A stretch of 64,000 nt of DNA from Roseateles amylovorans (GCF_025398155.2 NZ_CP104562.2:5766001-5830000), one strand, 5' to 3'; shown: positions 8,272-17,838, counted from the first letter of the stretch. Translations and numbers: made by a program. Notes: generated by a model from the sequence alone, not told the origin.

Positions 8272-9978
8272 ATGCCGACCCAGCCGCTGCCCACCCCGCG
8301 CTTCGACGAGTTCCCCCGTTACGACGCCCTGACCCAACTGCTCTTCGCCTACGCCGAGGCCTGCCCGAACCTGGTGTCGGTGCGGTCCATCGGCAAGAGC
8401 TTCGAAGGCCGGGACATCTGGGCGGTGATCCTGACCAACACCGCCACCGGCGCGGATGTGGACAAGCCCGCGTTCTGGGTCGACGGCAACATCCACGCCG
8501 CCGAGCTCACCGCCTGCACCACCTGCCTCTACTACCTGCACGAGCTGGTGTCCAAGCATGGCACCGATGCCCAGGTGACCCATCTGCTGGACACCCGCGT
8601 GATCTACATGGTCCCGCGCCTGAATCCGGACGGCGCCGAGCTCGCGCTGGCGGACCGCCCCCGCCACATCCGCTCCTCCACCCGCCCCTATCCGTTCGAT
8701 GAGGAACCGGTGGACGGCCTCACCGTGGAAGACATCGACGGCGATGGCCGCATCCTGCAGATGCGCCTGCCCGATCCGCATGGCGGCTACAAGCAGCATC
8801 CGGACGATCCCCGCCTGATGGTGGCCCGCGAGCCCGGCGAATTCGGCGGCGACTACTTCCGCCTGATGCCCGAAGGCTTCGTGCTCAACCACGACGGCCT
8901 GACGATCAAGGTCAACAAGGACAGCGAGGGCCTGGACCTGAACCGCAACTTCCCCGCCGGATGGCGCCAGGAGTTCGAACAGCTCGGCGCCGGTCCCTAT
9001 CCCACCAGCGAACCCGAGGTGCGCGCAATGGTGGACTTCATGGTCGGCCATCCCAACATCGGCGCCGCCATCAGCTTCCACACCCACAGCGGCGTGATCC
9101 TGCGCCCCTGCGGCACCCGCAGCGACGACGACATGGCGCCGGAAGACTTGTGGGCCTTCCAGCGCTTCTCCGCGCTGGGCGAGAAGCACACCGGCTATCC
9201 CGCGGTCAGCATCTGGCACGAGTTCAAGTACCACCCCAAGGAGGTCATCACCGGCACCCAGGACTGGGTCTATGAACACCTGGGCGCGCTGTTCTGGGTG
9301 GTGGAACTCTGGTCGCCCAACAAGGAAGCCGGCATCACCGGCTACAAATGGATCGACTGGTTCCGCCAGCATCCGGTGGAGGACGACCTGAAGCTGCTCA
9401 AGTGGAGCGACGAGCACTGCGGTGGCCAGGCCCATGTCGACTGGCGGCCGTTCCAGCATCCGCAGCTCGGCGCGGTCGAGATCGGTGGCTGGGACAAGAT
9501 GAACTTCTGGCGCAATCCGCCGCCGCATCTGCGCGAACGCGAAGCCGCCCGCTTCCCGGCCTGGCTGAACCAGATCGCGCTGAGCCTGCCCAAGCTCGAG
9601 CTGCTGCGCACCGAGGTCCGGGCGCTGGGCTCCGACACCTGGCGGGTGCGCATGGCCGTGGCCAACAGCGGTTGGCTGCCCGCCTATGTCACCAAGCAAG
9701 CCCTCGCCCGCAAGCAGGTGCGCGGCGTGATCTTCGAGATCCTGATCCCGCAGGAGCCCGCCGTCAGCCTGCTGAGCGGCAAGCCGCGCATGGAAGGTCC
9801 GCAGCTCGAGGGCCATGCGCCCAAGCAGTCGCAACTGGCCTTCCTGCCGGAGCGTGACATCACCGGTGACCGCGCTGTCGGTGAATGGGTGGTGCGGGCG
9901 CCGAAGGGCACGCGGATCAGCCTCATCGCCACCGCCGACCGCGCCGGCACCGTGCGCTCGGAGATCACGCTGGATTGA
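8272..9978 (+). CDS. M14-family zinc carboxypeptidase-like metallopeptidase
   Basis: 568 residues. The zinc site is visible as HAAE (His75, Glu78) with a distal His270 in SFHTHSG; Glu345 in VVELWSP is in the place of the catalytic general base. LDLNRNFP near 225 is the substrate-binding Arg-Asn motif of M14 enzymes. There is no obvious signal peptide, so the enzyme is probably cytoplasmic. After about residue 400 there is an extra domain of beta character. I chose the ATG at 8272 over an in-frame ATG 54 bases upstream because similarity to the family starts shortly after it. Substrate unknown. Confidence 0.86.
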   Translation: MPTQPLPTPRFDEFPRYDALTQLLFAYAEACPNLVSVRSIGKSFEGRDIWAVILTNTATGADVDKPAFWVDGNIHAAELTACTTCLYYLHELVSKHGTDAQVTHLLDTRVIYMVPRLNPDGAELALADRPRHIRSSTRPYPFDEEPVDGLTVEDIDGDGRILQMRLPDPHGGYKQHPDDPRLMVAREPGEFGGDYFRLMPEGFVLNHDGLTIKVNKDSEGLDLNRNFPAGWRQEFEQLGAGPYPTSEPEVRAMVDFMVGHPNIGAAISFHTHSGVILRPCGTRSDDDMAPEDLWAFQRFSALGEKHTGYPAVSIWHEFKYHPKEVITGTQDWVYEHLGALFWVVELWSPNKEAGITGYKWIDWFRQHPVEDDLKLLKWSDEHCGGQAHVDWRPFQHPQLGAVEIGGWDKMNFWRNPPPHLREREAARFPAWLNQIALSLPKLELLRTEVRALGSDTWRVRMAVANSGWLPAYVTKQALARKQVRGVIFEILIPQEPAVSLLSGKPRMEGPQLEGHAPKQSQLAFLPERDITGDRAVGEWVVRAPKGTRISLIATADRAGTVRSEITLD

Positions 9979-10179
9979 GCTGGAGAGAGAGGCGGGGCGG
10001 AACCAACGACCGCCCTGCCGGAACGCGCAGAACGAGCAGAACACACGAAGCGCCGAAGCGCCACAACGCCGCATCGGCCACACCGCGCGGCAAAGCATAG
10101 AAAGTACGGCACAGCGGGACGCGGCGTGCCGACGCCTCGTGCCCTCTGCCCGCTGCCCGCTGCCCTCTGCCTTCAGCCT

Positions 10180-10884
10180 TCAGTGCTTCGGCTCGGACGC
10201 TTCCTGTTCGGCCGCGGCGACGACCGCCTCCCGCCACAGCTTGGCGGGAATGAAGGTGCGCAGTTGCTCCATCGCCCGTTCGATCAGTTGCGGATGGAGC
10301 TCATGGCCGACATTGGGCAGCACATCGGCGGTGATGTCCGCGCCCAGCGACACCAGTTCCTGCGCCGCCTTCAGCAGCGGCGGATAGGGCAGTTCCTGAT
10401 CCTCCTTGCCGTGCAGCAGGTGGATGCAGACATCTTCCGGCGCCTGCTGCGGCCAGTAGGCGAAGGCACCGCCGAAGGCCAGCACCCGGCCGGCGAATTT
10501 CGGTTCCTGCTGCAGCGCTTCCAACGCCAGGATCGCGCCCTGAGAGAAGCCGCCCAGCGCGACGCGCTCCCACGGCAGTTCCAGCCGATCGGCCCAGGCG
10601 CGCACCAACGCGACGAGTGCGGGCACGGTGGCGCTCAAGCGCTCGGCACGCTGGGCGTCGTCGCCCTGTTCGGAGAACCACTGGAATCCCGCCCCGCCGC
10701 CAGGCACGGCATCGAAGGGCTCGAAGGCATCGGGCAGCACCAGGGCGGCGCGCGGATATTGGCGATGCAGCGCTTCCGCCAGGGGGCGCATCTGTTCGCC
10801 GCTGGCCCCCGCGCCGTGCAACAGCACGAACATCAGGTCCGCCGGACCGTCCTGGGGCAGCAGCACATGGGCAGCTTGAGTCAT
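10180..10884 (-). CDS. Alpha/beta hydrolase, carboxylesterase/phospholipase family (YpfH-like)
   Basis: 234 residues. The nucleophile elbow GFSQG has Ser114; the probable acid is Asp162 (HGKEDQELP) and the base His194 (NVGHE). LLHGAGASGEQM at 21-32 forms the oxyanion loop. Length and motifs match the small carboxylesterase/YpfH group of the dienelactone-hydrolase-like superfamily. It is probably a cytoplasmic esterase; the substrate is not deducible. The gene lies 15 bp downstream of a thioredoxin-like gene in the same direction and is likely cotranscribed with it. Confidence 0.87.
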   Translation of the reverse strand: MTQAAHVLLPQDGPADLMFVLLHGAGASGEQMRPLAEALHRQYPRAALVLPDAFEPFDAVPGGGAGFQWFSEQGDDAQRAERLSATVPALVALVRAWADRLELPWERVALGGFSQGAILALEALQQEPKFAGRVLAFGGAFAYWPQQAPEDVCIHLLHGKEDQELPYPPLLKAAQELVSLGADITADVLPNVGHELHPQLIERAMEQLRTFIPAKLWREAVVAAAEQEASEPKH

Positions 10885-10899
10885 GGGCCGAATTGTGGG

Positions 10900-11238
10900 T
10901 CAAGCCGGGTCGATCCGCGACAGCGCGCGGCGGATATCCCCGCCTTCGGTGGGCCTGACCAGCCGCTCGACCTCCTGGCCGTCGCGCAGGAAGATCAGCG
11001 TCGGCCAGAGCTTGACCTTGAACGATCGGCCCAGCGCCTGGCCCTTGCCGTCCTCGACCTTGATGTGACGCAGATTTGGATGGCCCCCCTCGAAGGCCTG
11101 CTCCAGCAGGGTCTGCGCGCTGATGCAGTGCGGACACCACGGGGCGCCGAATTCCAGCAGCACCGGGCCCTCCTGGGAGAGCGTGTCCACCGCCTCACGC
11201 AGCGGTTCGGTCAGGGCGTAATGGGGATTCATGGGCAT
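10900..11238 (-). CDS. Thioredoxin-family protein
   Basis: 112 residues with one thioredoxin fold. The redox motif is CPHC (Cys35, Cys38), preceded by LLEFGAPW, with the cis-Pro in KLWPTLIFL near 80. There is no signal peptide, so it is cytoplasmic. CPHC is the DsbA-type dipeptide and makes a more oxidising couple than the CGPC of canonical thioredoxin, but short cytosolic proteins of this type are usually annotated simply as thioredoxin-like. It precedes the esterase gene and follows a histidine kinase gene by 14 bp. Confidence 0.88.
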   Translation of the reverse strand: MPMNPHYALTEPLREAVDTLSQEGPVLLEFGAPWCPHCISAQTLLEQAFEGGHPNLRHIKVEDGKGQALGRSFKVKLWPTLIFLRDGQEVERLVRPTEGGDIRRALSRIDPA

Positions 11239-11252
11239 GATGACCTCCTGTC

Positions 11253-13580
11253 TCAGCCCGCGACGCGGCGCAGGCTCATCTCGAACACCACCCCATCCGG
11301 CAGATTGAGTGCCCGGATGGCGCCGTCCATCTTCGCTAGATATGTCTTGGCCACGAACAGGCCCTGGCCGCGATGCTCGCCCTGCGCGGGTGACATCGAC
11401 GGATCGGTGCCCGACACTTGCGCTGCGGCATCCGTGTGATCTGGGTGATCCGCCCCACCAGCAACGCCAGAAGCGCCGCCCGTCCCGGTCACCCCGGAGA
11501 CGCCATATTCGAAGATCTTGTCCAGCAGCGCCGGATCGATGGTCGGCCCCTGATTGCGGATGCGCAGCAGGACCATGCCGGGCTCGCCCGCCTGCAGCGA
11601 CATCTCGATCGGCGTGCCCGCCACCCGATGCCGATCGGCATTGCGCAGCACATGGGTCACCGCGTCCTCCAGCGCATAGGCATCGGCATGGACCCGCTGC
11701 GGGGCGGGCAGCTCGCTGTGAAAGCGGACCTCGTCAATGCCGGCATAGTGCGCATTGGCGGCCACATCCCTGCAGAAGTCGAACAGGTCCAGCGAGCCGG
11801 CCTGCAGATCGGCCGCAGCCAGCGCCTCGCTGGGCGGCGCACTGCCGTACAGCACCTTCACCGCCTGCTGCATGCGCTGCACATAGCGATGGCTGGGATC
11901 GTCCGCCGCCGCATGCAGCCACATCAGCGACTGCAGCGGCGACATGATCTCGTGCCCCACCGCATGCCACATGTCGCGCTCACGCTCGGCCAGCAGGTGC
12001 TCCCGACGCAGCCCGTCCTTCACCCGGCGCAGCAGATCGGCCAGGCTGCCGGCAAGGATGCCCAGCTCGTCGCTGCCCCGCAGATCCGCCACCTCCAGAT
12101 CGCCAAGCCGCTGGTCGGCGCGAGCGTCCTGCATGTTGTAGGAGACCGCCGCCGCCCGCTTGGTCAGCACCGCGATGCGACGGATCAACCCCAGTTCCAC
12201 CAGCAGCCACGCGGCGGCGACCGCCGCGAGCATCGCCGCCGCCAGCCAAGCCAGCGGACGGGCCTCGAGCGCGAGTTGCCGGTCCAGGCTGCGCAGATCG
12301 CCCCGCAGCGCCAGCCGATAGCGCCCGCTGGGGGTGGCGACCTCGTCGCTCGCTTCCAGCCAGCGGCCGTCGCTCGCCGAAATTCCTTCCACCGGCAGGC
12401 GGCGGATCAGGTGAATCAACCACGGCAAGGCCTGCTCTTGCAGCTCCGGGCCGCGGCGCTCGGCCAGGGTTTGCGGCGGCGTCGGCAAGCGGGAGACATA
12501 GGATGGCGGCGCCAGCTTCAGGATGCGCAGCGTCTCACCGGGCTGCAGGCCGGCACCAAGACGATCCAGCGACTGAGCCAATGAAGCGCCCGGGCGTGCG
12601 CTGTCGAACAGCACCGGCGCGGCGGCCTGCGGCGACTCGCCCTCTGCGGGCGCCGACGGGCCCAGCAGTTCGACCCGGACCCGCGTCTGGTCCATGTCTG
12701 CCGGCGGCCAGACGGGCAGGCGCTTCTCGAAGAGCGCCGCCCGATACGCTTCCACCGGCAACCGAATGGAATAGAAACTGCGGCGGATGCAGTCGGGCAC
12801 CGGCAGGCTGGAGACCACCGCCGGACCGGCGCCGCCCACGCCGCCGGCCAGCTCGGTGCAGGCGCCTTCGCGCCAGAGCCAGCCGCGGAAATCACGTATC
12901 GGCCGCGCCTGGCGATCCAGCACCGGGCCGGTCTCGATGAAGCCGGTCAGCCGCCCACGCTGAGCGCCGATGCCTTCGGAGGACGACGCGGCAGCGCCGG
13001 TCGCCATCGCCTCGAACGGCGCGATCCAGGTCTGGGTCTCGCCCCGGAGCTTGAGCGTGACCCGAGCGCGATGCACCTGGGTCAGGTCCAGGCCGCCGCG
13101 CTCCCGGCCGCGCAGCGGGCCGCTGTCCAGGCTGCCCACCACATAGATGAAGCCGCCCGCATAGGCATTCGCGCCCACGGCCACGCACAGGCTGGCGCCG
13201 TCCGGCCAGCGCAGACCGCAGCCGGCCATCTCGACGGCGCGCTGCGCCTTGCCCTGATCATCGAAGTCGATGGCGGAGAACGGCAGCAGCACCGGCGTCT
13301 GGCCGTCCGGGTCGCCGGTGTTCATCGTCGGATTGAGCAGCGCGAGCTGACCGCTGGGATGCCGCAGCTGCAGCACGATCTCCGACAGGGATTGGCGGAA
13401 GCCTTGCGCATACCGCTGGTAGGCACGCTGCTTCTGGTCGATCAGCACGGTGAGCACCAGCCCCACCGTCGCCACCGCGAGCAGGACGAAGGCCAGATGC
13501 ACCACCAGCCGACGCCGGAACGCCGCCAGGCCCAGCCGCGGCACGGCCAGGGCGGGCAGCTCCACCGGCCCCAGCTTCAC
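11253..13580 (-). CDS. Membrane sensor histidine kinase
   Basis: 775 residues. A transmembrane helix lies near residues 27-48, a long periplasmic sensor region runs to about 445, and a second helix lies near 448-470. A HAMP-like linker follows, then a HisKA-like segment with His in GHEIMSPLQSLMWLH (about 545), an N-box with Asn in HVLRNADRH near 648 and a G-box GQGLFVAKTY near 745. The N-box is divergent but Asn is kept. Its ATG overlaps the stop of the response regulator gene (ATGA), so both are one operon with the regulator first. The signal is unknown; the sensor region matches no domain I recognise. Confidence 0.87.
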   Translation of the reverse strand: MKLGPVELPALAVPRLGLAAFRRRLVVHLAFVLLAVATVGLVLTVLIDQKQRAYQRYAQGFRQSLSEIVLQLRHPSGQLALLNPTMNTGDPDGQTPVLLPFSAIDFDDQGKAQRAVEMAGCGLRWPDGASLCVAVGANAYAGGFIYVVGSLDSGPLRGRERGGLDLTQVHRARVTLKLRGETQTWIAPFEAMATGAAASSSEGIGAQRGRLTGFIETGPVLDRQARPIRDFRGWLWREGACTELAGGVGGAGPAVVSSLPVPDCIRRSFYSIRLPVEAYRAALFEKRLPVWPPADMDQTRVRVELLGPSAPAEGESPQAAAPVLFDSARPGASLAQSLDRLGAGLQPGETLRILKLAPPSYVSRLPTPPQTLAERRGPELQEQALPWLIHLIRRLPVEGISASDGRWLEASDEVATPSGRYRLALRGDLRSLDRQLALEARPLAWLAAAMLAAVAAAWLLVELGLIRRIAVLTKRAAAVSYNMQDARADQRLGDLEVADLRGSDELGILAGSLADLLRRVKDGLRREHLLAERERDMWHAVGHEIMSPLQSLMWLHAAADDPSHRYVQRMQQAVKVLYGSAPPSEALAAADLQAGSLDLFDFCRDVAANAHYAGIDEVRFHSELPAPQRVHADAYALEDAVTHVLRNADRHRVAGTPIEMSLQAGEPGMVLLRIRNQGPTIDPALLDKIFEYGVSGVTGTGGASGVAGGADHPDHTDAAAQVSGTDPSMSPAQGEHRGQGLFVAKTYLAKMDGAIRALNLPDGVVFEMSLRRVAG

Positions 13581-14287
13581 CGCGGTCCCGCCCAGCGGAA
13601 GCCGCGCATCGGCACGTTCTCGATGGCGTCGAAGGACGGATCCACCTCCTTGAGCGCCTCGCGCAAGGTCGAGACATGCTTGCGGACGTTGTCCCGGGTG
13701 CGACCGCTCTTGACCACGTCGTAAAGCTCTTCATACGAGACCACTTGAGGCGCGCGTTGGTAGAGCGTGGCCAGGATGCGCTGCGCGGTCAGCGGCAGGT
13801 TGATGCGCTGGCCCCGCCACATCGGGCTGCGCTGCCACAGCGGATCGAGCTGCAGCGCCTCCGGCGCCGGATCGGCGGCGGCCGGCGCCTGTCGGGCGCG
13901 GGCGGCGCGCAGGATGTCGAGGAAGGTGTCGATGAACTCGGCCTCGTCGAAGCTGGTCTTTTGCAGATAGTCCCAGGCGTCGAGCGCCTTCATGATCCCG
14001 CGGTACACCGCCGCCGGCATCGCCGAGACCACCAACACCGGGGTGCCGGCCTTGAGCTTGTTGATCGCATTGATCAGGGCCACGCCCGCATGGCGCTCGC
14101 GGCCCAGCTCGATGTCCAGCACCACCATCTCGTAGTGCTCGCGGGCCAGCGCGGCTTCGGCCGCGTCCCGGTCGAACCATTGATCGACCTGCAGTTCAGG
14201 CCGTGCGGCGCGGATCCAGCCGGCAAGCTGCTCGCTGGTGGGGCGGTCATCTTCGATGACGGCGACCTTGTTGGGAGAGGTGACCAT
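13577..14287 (-). CDS. Response regulator with winged-helix output domain
   Basis: 236 residues. The receiver domain has acidic EDD at 12-14 and phosphoacceptor Asp58 (VVLDIELG). The C-terminal third (LPLTAQRILATLYQR to the end) is a Trans_reg_C-like winged helix, with DNVRKHVSTLREAL as the probable recognition helix. The beta4/alpha4 region is VVSAMPA, so the T/S switch residue is Ser. It is cotranscribed with the downstream kinase gene. Divergent from the SPFH gene, which it could control; that is inference only. Confidence 0.87.
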   Translation of the reverse strand: MVTSPNKVAVIEDDRPTSEQLAGWIRAARPELQVDQWFDRDAAEAALAREHYEMVVLDIELGRERHAGVALINAINKLKAGTPVLVVSAMPAAVYRGIMKALDAWDYLQKTSFDEAEFIDTFLDILRAARARQAPAAADPAPEALQLDPLWQRSPMWRGQRINLPLTAQRILATLYQRAPQVVSYEELYDVVKSGRTRDNVRKHVSTLREALKEVDPSFDAIENVPMRGFRWAGPR

Positions 14288-14444
14288 GGCGTCGGATTAT
14301 CGGCAGCGGTCCGGCCCGCCGCTGTGAAGGTTTCTTCCGGGCCGTGAACACAAGCGCCGGCGCACGCATTGAGGCTTCCGGGGGTGTGGATCGACGATTC
14401 ATCCATCGACCACCCCAAGAGGACCGGACCACCCGGAGGACCCC

Positions 14445-15737
14445 ATGAATGAACGCACCCACTCCCGCCTGAACGCCCTGCGCCATGCCGCCGCCCGGAT
14501 TCGGGCCCTGCTGTCGCCATCACCCGCCGCCACCGAGGCCGCCGGTGCCGCCCTGCGCGGTGCCGGTCGCGGCGCGGTGCGCGCCCTGCCCTGGCTGCTG
14601 GGCCTGACCGCCGTGGCGGGCGCAGTGGCGCTGCTGGTGATGCATCCGCCGGTGCATGAAGTGCCGCGCGGCGATGTGAGCCTGCGCAGCAATCAACTGA
14701 CCGGCGGCGTCACCGAAGCGCGCAGCGGCTCGCTGCTGGTGATTCCCGGCCTGCACAGCGTGCGGGACCTGCCGCTGCGCGACCGCAGCTATCACCCGAC
14801 CCGCTTCGCCCGGGCCGATGGTGAAGCGCCCCTGCAATCGCTGGAAGGCCTGTCACTGGGCCTGGACCTGACGGTGCGCTGGGGGGTGGACACCAGCCGA
14901 CTGACGCAACTGGCCACCAACCTGCCCGACGACGTGGAGAACGATCTCATCGCGCCCGCGCTGCAGGGACTCATCTATCGCCAGATCGCGACCCACACGG
15001 TGCGCGAGGTGTTCTCCACCCAGCGCGGCGCCATCCAGCAGACGCTGGAAACCGAGCTGCGCCGCAAGCTGGCGGCCGACGGCATCGTGCTGCGCAGCGT
15101 GGAGATCGGCAATGTGGACCTGCCGGCGGAATATCGCCAAGGCCTGGAACAGCTGCTGGCCGAGGGACTGGCCAGCGAAAAGATGCGCTACACGCTGGAG
15201 CTGGAAGAGAAGAAGGTGAAGCAGACCGAACTCACCGCCGCCGCCGACAAGGTGCGCCGCGAGACCGCTGCTGAAGCCGCCGCGCGGGAGCAGATCATCG
15301 CCGCGCGTGGACAGGAAGAAGCCATGAAGCATGTGCTGCCCTTCAAGCAGCGCCAGGTCGAGCAGCGCCAACTGGAAGCGGAGGCGGATCGGGTCTCCCG
15401 CATCCGCATGGCCGAAGGCAGCGCCCAGGCCCGCACGATCGAGGCGGACGGCGAAGCCAAGGCCCGCGAGAAGCTGGCCGATGCCGAGGCCTATCGCCAG
15501 ACCCGCATCGGCAAGGTGGCCGTGGACCAGATGGCGGCCGAGGGCGCGCTGCTGAGCCGCCATCCGCTGCTGATCCAGAAGGCGATGGCGGACAAGCTGT
15601 CGGACAAGGTGCAGGTGATCATCGCGCCGCCGCCGTCGGATGGCGGCTTCATCGGCAAGACCTTGCTGGGTACCGGCGCTCCGGCTGCCGGGAACGCCAC
15701 ACCGGCCGCCACCGCGACGCAACAGGAGCAGGAGTAA
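14445..15737 (+). CDS. SPFH/Band-7 (prohibitin-homology) membrane protein
   Basis: 430 residues. A single transmembrane helix near 47-66 is followed by the SPFH domain (about 70-250) and an Ala/Glu/Arg-rich coiled coil (about 235-370) typical of HflK/stomatin/flotillin-like proteins. A GGAGG ribosome-binding site 5 bases before the ATG fixes the start. Such proteins assemble into ring- or cage-like oligomers in the inner membrane and act as scaffolds, often with a protease. No NfeD or FtsH gene is adjacent; the partner here is the secreted protein gene that starts three bases downstream. Confidence 0.87.
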   Translation: MNERTHSRLNALRHAAARIRALLSPSPAATEAAGAALRGAGRGAVRALPWLLGLTAVAGAVALLVMHPPVHEVPRGDVSLRSNQLTGGVTEARSGSLLVIPGLHSVRDLPLRDRSYHPTRFARADGEAPLQSLEGLSLGLDLTVRWGVDTSRLTQLATNLPDDVENDLIAPALQGLIYRQIATHTVREVFSTQRGAIQQTLETELRRKLAADGIVLRSVEIGNVDLPAEYRQGLEQLLAEGLASEKMRYTLELEEKKVKQTELTAAADKVRRETAAEAAAREQIIAARGQEEAMKHVLPFKQRQVEQRQLEAEADRVSRIRMAEGSAQARTIEADGEAKAREKLADAEAYRQTRIGKVAVDQMAAEGALLSRHPLLIQKAMADKLSDKVQVIIAPPPSDGGFIGKTLLGTGAPAAGNATPAATATQQEQE

Positions 15738-15740
15738 GCC

Positions 15741-17396
15741 ATGCGCACTCTGACGACGCTGTCGCTGCGTGAACTGCCCTCGCTGTGGCTCACCACCGCG
15801 GTGGCTCTTGGCAGCGCCGTGCTGCTGATGCTGTGCGGACCGGCTCAGGCGGCCACCGCCCTGGTGGTGCAGGATGCTGTCGCCCTGCGTGCGGCGGCCA
15901 AGGACTCGGCCCCGGTTCAGGCGCAGCTCTGGCGCGGCGAGGCGCTGGAGATTCGCGGCGAGCGGCTGGACCACTTCCAGGTCTACGACTACCGCCGCGA
16001 GCGTGGCGGCTTCGTCCGCAAGAGCCAGCTGTTGCCGCTGGACGGCGCAGCCGCGGAACCCGCGGCGCTGCTGGCGGCGCTGCGGCTGGTGCGCCAGCAG
16101 CCCGGTGCGGAGTCGCTCGGCCTGGGCTTGGCCGCCGCCTATGTGCAGGCGGCCTCGGTCGAACAGATGAATGGTGGGGGCGGCGCCGAGGCGCTGGAGG
16201 CGATGGGGCAGTCGGCCGAGCGTCTGGCCGATCGGGCGTCACGGACCCAACCGCGTCCGGATGGAGGTTCCACGGCGGCCGAGGCCCAACTGGCCGCGCA
16301 ACTGGAGGTGGCCGCGCGTTATGGCGTTCGCTTCCGCACCCTGGCCCGTGACGCCGGCGCGATGCAGCTCTGCTATGAGGGCGACGCCTTCCGCCGACTG
16401 CTGGGCATGCCGGCCGCGTCGGGCGAGCAGAAGGCCCGCGCCGCGCTGGCGCTCACCCGGTCCGATTGCGTGGATCCGGCCCTCACGCCGCCTCAACGCG
16501 AGCAGTTCGATCAATGGCGTGCCGATGTGCTGGACAAGGTCGACCTGCCGCCGCTGCCCACCCACTGGCGCAACCGCGTGCTGATGCGGCAAGCCAGTGT
16601 CTGGAGCAGCCTGGCCTATCAGCAGGCGCGCCGCGCGGGCGCGTCGATGGGTGCGTCCCGTGGGACAGGTGCCGCCAGCAACACAGTGGCGGGCACAGGT
16701 GCGAATTCAGCGATGGGCACAGTCTCGGGATCTGCTTCGGGGAACGGGGCGAGCGACAGCGGCGCCGTGGCGGCCAGGAAAGCGCTGGAGCAGTTTGCCC
16801 GCATCGTGTCGGTGGACCTGGCGGAGGATGACCAGGCGGCCTTCAACGAAGCCGCCATGCGCGGCAACGCGATGCGCTGGTTGGCGATGGGTGGCGTCGG
16901 TCTGTCGGACCAGACCCTGGGCTCGCTGCGCTTGTCGCTTCAGCCCGGGCAACCGGGCGAGACCTGCCTCACCTTGACGGCGGTGGGCGGTCGGGAGGCG
17001 CTGCTGCGTCATTGCGCCTGGGGGCTGGTGATGGGGGCCTCGGCGCGGATCAATCGCGAAGGCAATGCGGTGGCGATCGCCTCGGTGCCGGCGGATGGCT
17101 GGCGTGAGCTCTGGGTGCTGCGCAAGTCGGCGCAGGGATGGCGGTTCTCGGTTCTCCCGCCGGTGGCGGCGCAGCCGGGGCTGGGCTATGCCGAGTTCGC
17201 CGGCTGGCTGCCCGGGGGTCAGGAGTTGCTGGTGGCGCGGGAAGCGCGGGCGGAAGGACGCTATCGCCGCAGCTTCGAGGTGGTTCAGCTCGATGGCCTG
17301 GAGACCAAGCGCCAAGCGGGTGACGCGTCCATGCTGGGAGCGTTCCAGCGCTGGCAGGCTGCGGACTGGAAGGGGGCGACCTTGAGCTTGCGTTGA
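15741..17396 (+). CDS. Secreted protein with N-terminal SH3-like segment, function unknown
   Basis: 551 residues. It has a long N-terminal signal region with a hydrophobic core at 17-35 and a likely signal peptidase I site after AQA (37). Residues 40-105 (ALRAAAKDSAPV ... GGFVRKSQLLPLDG) look like a bacterial SH3 domain, usually a peptidoglycan or ligand contact. The middle is Ala/Gly/Ser-rich (about 295-345). The C-terminal 200 residues are beta-rich and may be propeller-like. The gene starts three bases after the SPFH stop, so the two are one operon and the protein may act in the periplasm beside the SPFH assembly. I do not recognise the family. Confidence 0.7.
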   Translation: MRTLTTLSLRELPSLWLTTAVALGSAVLLMLCGPAQAATALVVQDAVALRAAAKDSAPVQAQLWRGEALEIRGERLDHFQVYDYRRERGGFVRKSQLLPLDGAAAEPAALLAALRLVRQQPGAESLGLGLAAAYVQAASVEQMNGGGGAEALEAMGQSAERLADRASRTQPRPDGGSTAAEAQLAAQLEVAARYGVRFRTLARDAGAMQLCYEGDAFRRLLGMPAASGEQKARAALALTRSDCVDPALTPPQREQFDQWRADVLDKVDLPPLPTHWRNRVLMRQASVWSSLAYQQARRAGASMGASRGTGAASNTVAGTGANSAMGTVSGSASGNGASDSGAVAARKALEQFARIVSVDLAEDDQAAFNEAAMRGNAMRWLAMGGVGLSDQTLGSLRLSLQPGQPGETCLTLTAVGGREALLRHCAWGLVMGASARINREGNAVAIASVPADGWRELWVLRKSAQGWRFSVLPPVAAQPGLGYAEFAGWLPGGQELLVAREARAEGRYRRSFEVVQLDGLETKRQAGDASMLGAFQRWQAADWKGATLSLR

Positions 17397-17418
17397 GGAC
17401 ACGGGGGCGTCGCGGACC

Positions 17419-17566
17419 GGTCACACCCGCGCGACCCCGGTTGTGACCTGCGGTCCCAACCCTTCGAGTCCCCCCGAGATGTCCGCTGGACATCACTTCT
17501 GGGCGTCAGAAAGGGAAAAGCCGGCGCGAGGCCGGCTTTTCATATTTGGTGCCCAGGAGAGGACTC
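17419..17566. repeat. 149-bp tandem repeat, copy 1
   Basis: Copy of the unit at 17567-17715, about 94 % identical by eye with one single-base indel. It contains a short palindrome around 17478-17494 (GATGTCC/GGACATC), a symmetric GCCGGC hairpin (17516-17540), and at its end a 25-bp perfect copy of the tRNA-Leu 3' end plus its trailer (17543-17567). Confidence 0.9.
17516..17540. terminator. Bidirectional intrinsic terminator
   Basis: Perfect 10-bp stem AAAAGCCGGC / GCCGGCTTTT with a five-base loop. It ends in T-runs on both strands. It can terminate the SPFH/secreted-protein operon from the left and the tRNA transcript from the right. Confidence 0.8.
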
Positions 17567-17695
17567 GGTCACACCCACGCGACCCCGGTTGTGACCTGCG
17601 GTCCCAACCCTTCGAGTCCTCCCGTGATGTCCACTGGACATCACTTCCTGGGCGTCAGAAAGGGAAAAGTCGGCACGAGGCCGGCTTTTCGTATT

Positions 17696-17715
<20 letters not shown>
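17567..17715. repeat. 149-bp tandem repeat, copy 2 (overlaps tRNA-Leu 3' end)
   Basis: Second unit. Its final 20 bases are the genuine 3' end of tRNA-Leu. It has its own palindrome (TGATGTCCA, one central base, TGGACATCA, about 17624-17642) and a slightly imperfect copy of the terminator hairpin (17665-17689). Confidence 0.9.
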
Positions 17716-17780
<65 letters not shown>

Positions 17781-17790
17781 TTTCAGGATT

Positions 17791-17834
17791 TTCTTCGCTG
17801 TCAATTACCGTTTCGGGTAGTCATCAGCGAAGAA
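17791..17834 (-). other. Hairpin in the tRNA-Leu leader
   Basis: Perfect 10-bp inverted repeat (17791-17800 with 17825-17834) whose interior holds a second stem TACC/GGTA. It lies between the tRNA promoter and the mature 5' end, so it is part of the primary tRNA transcript. It may also be the end of the upstream lysine-degradation operon. Confidence 0.6.
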
Positions 17835-17838
17835 TTAG

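Noticed and set aside
8206..10098. 630-codon open frame on the minus strand opposite the M14 peptidase
   Set aside because: Shadow frame; the plus-strand peptidase has zinc ligands and a family-size product.
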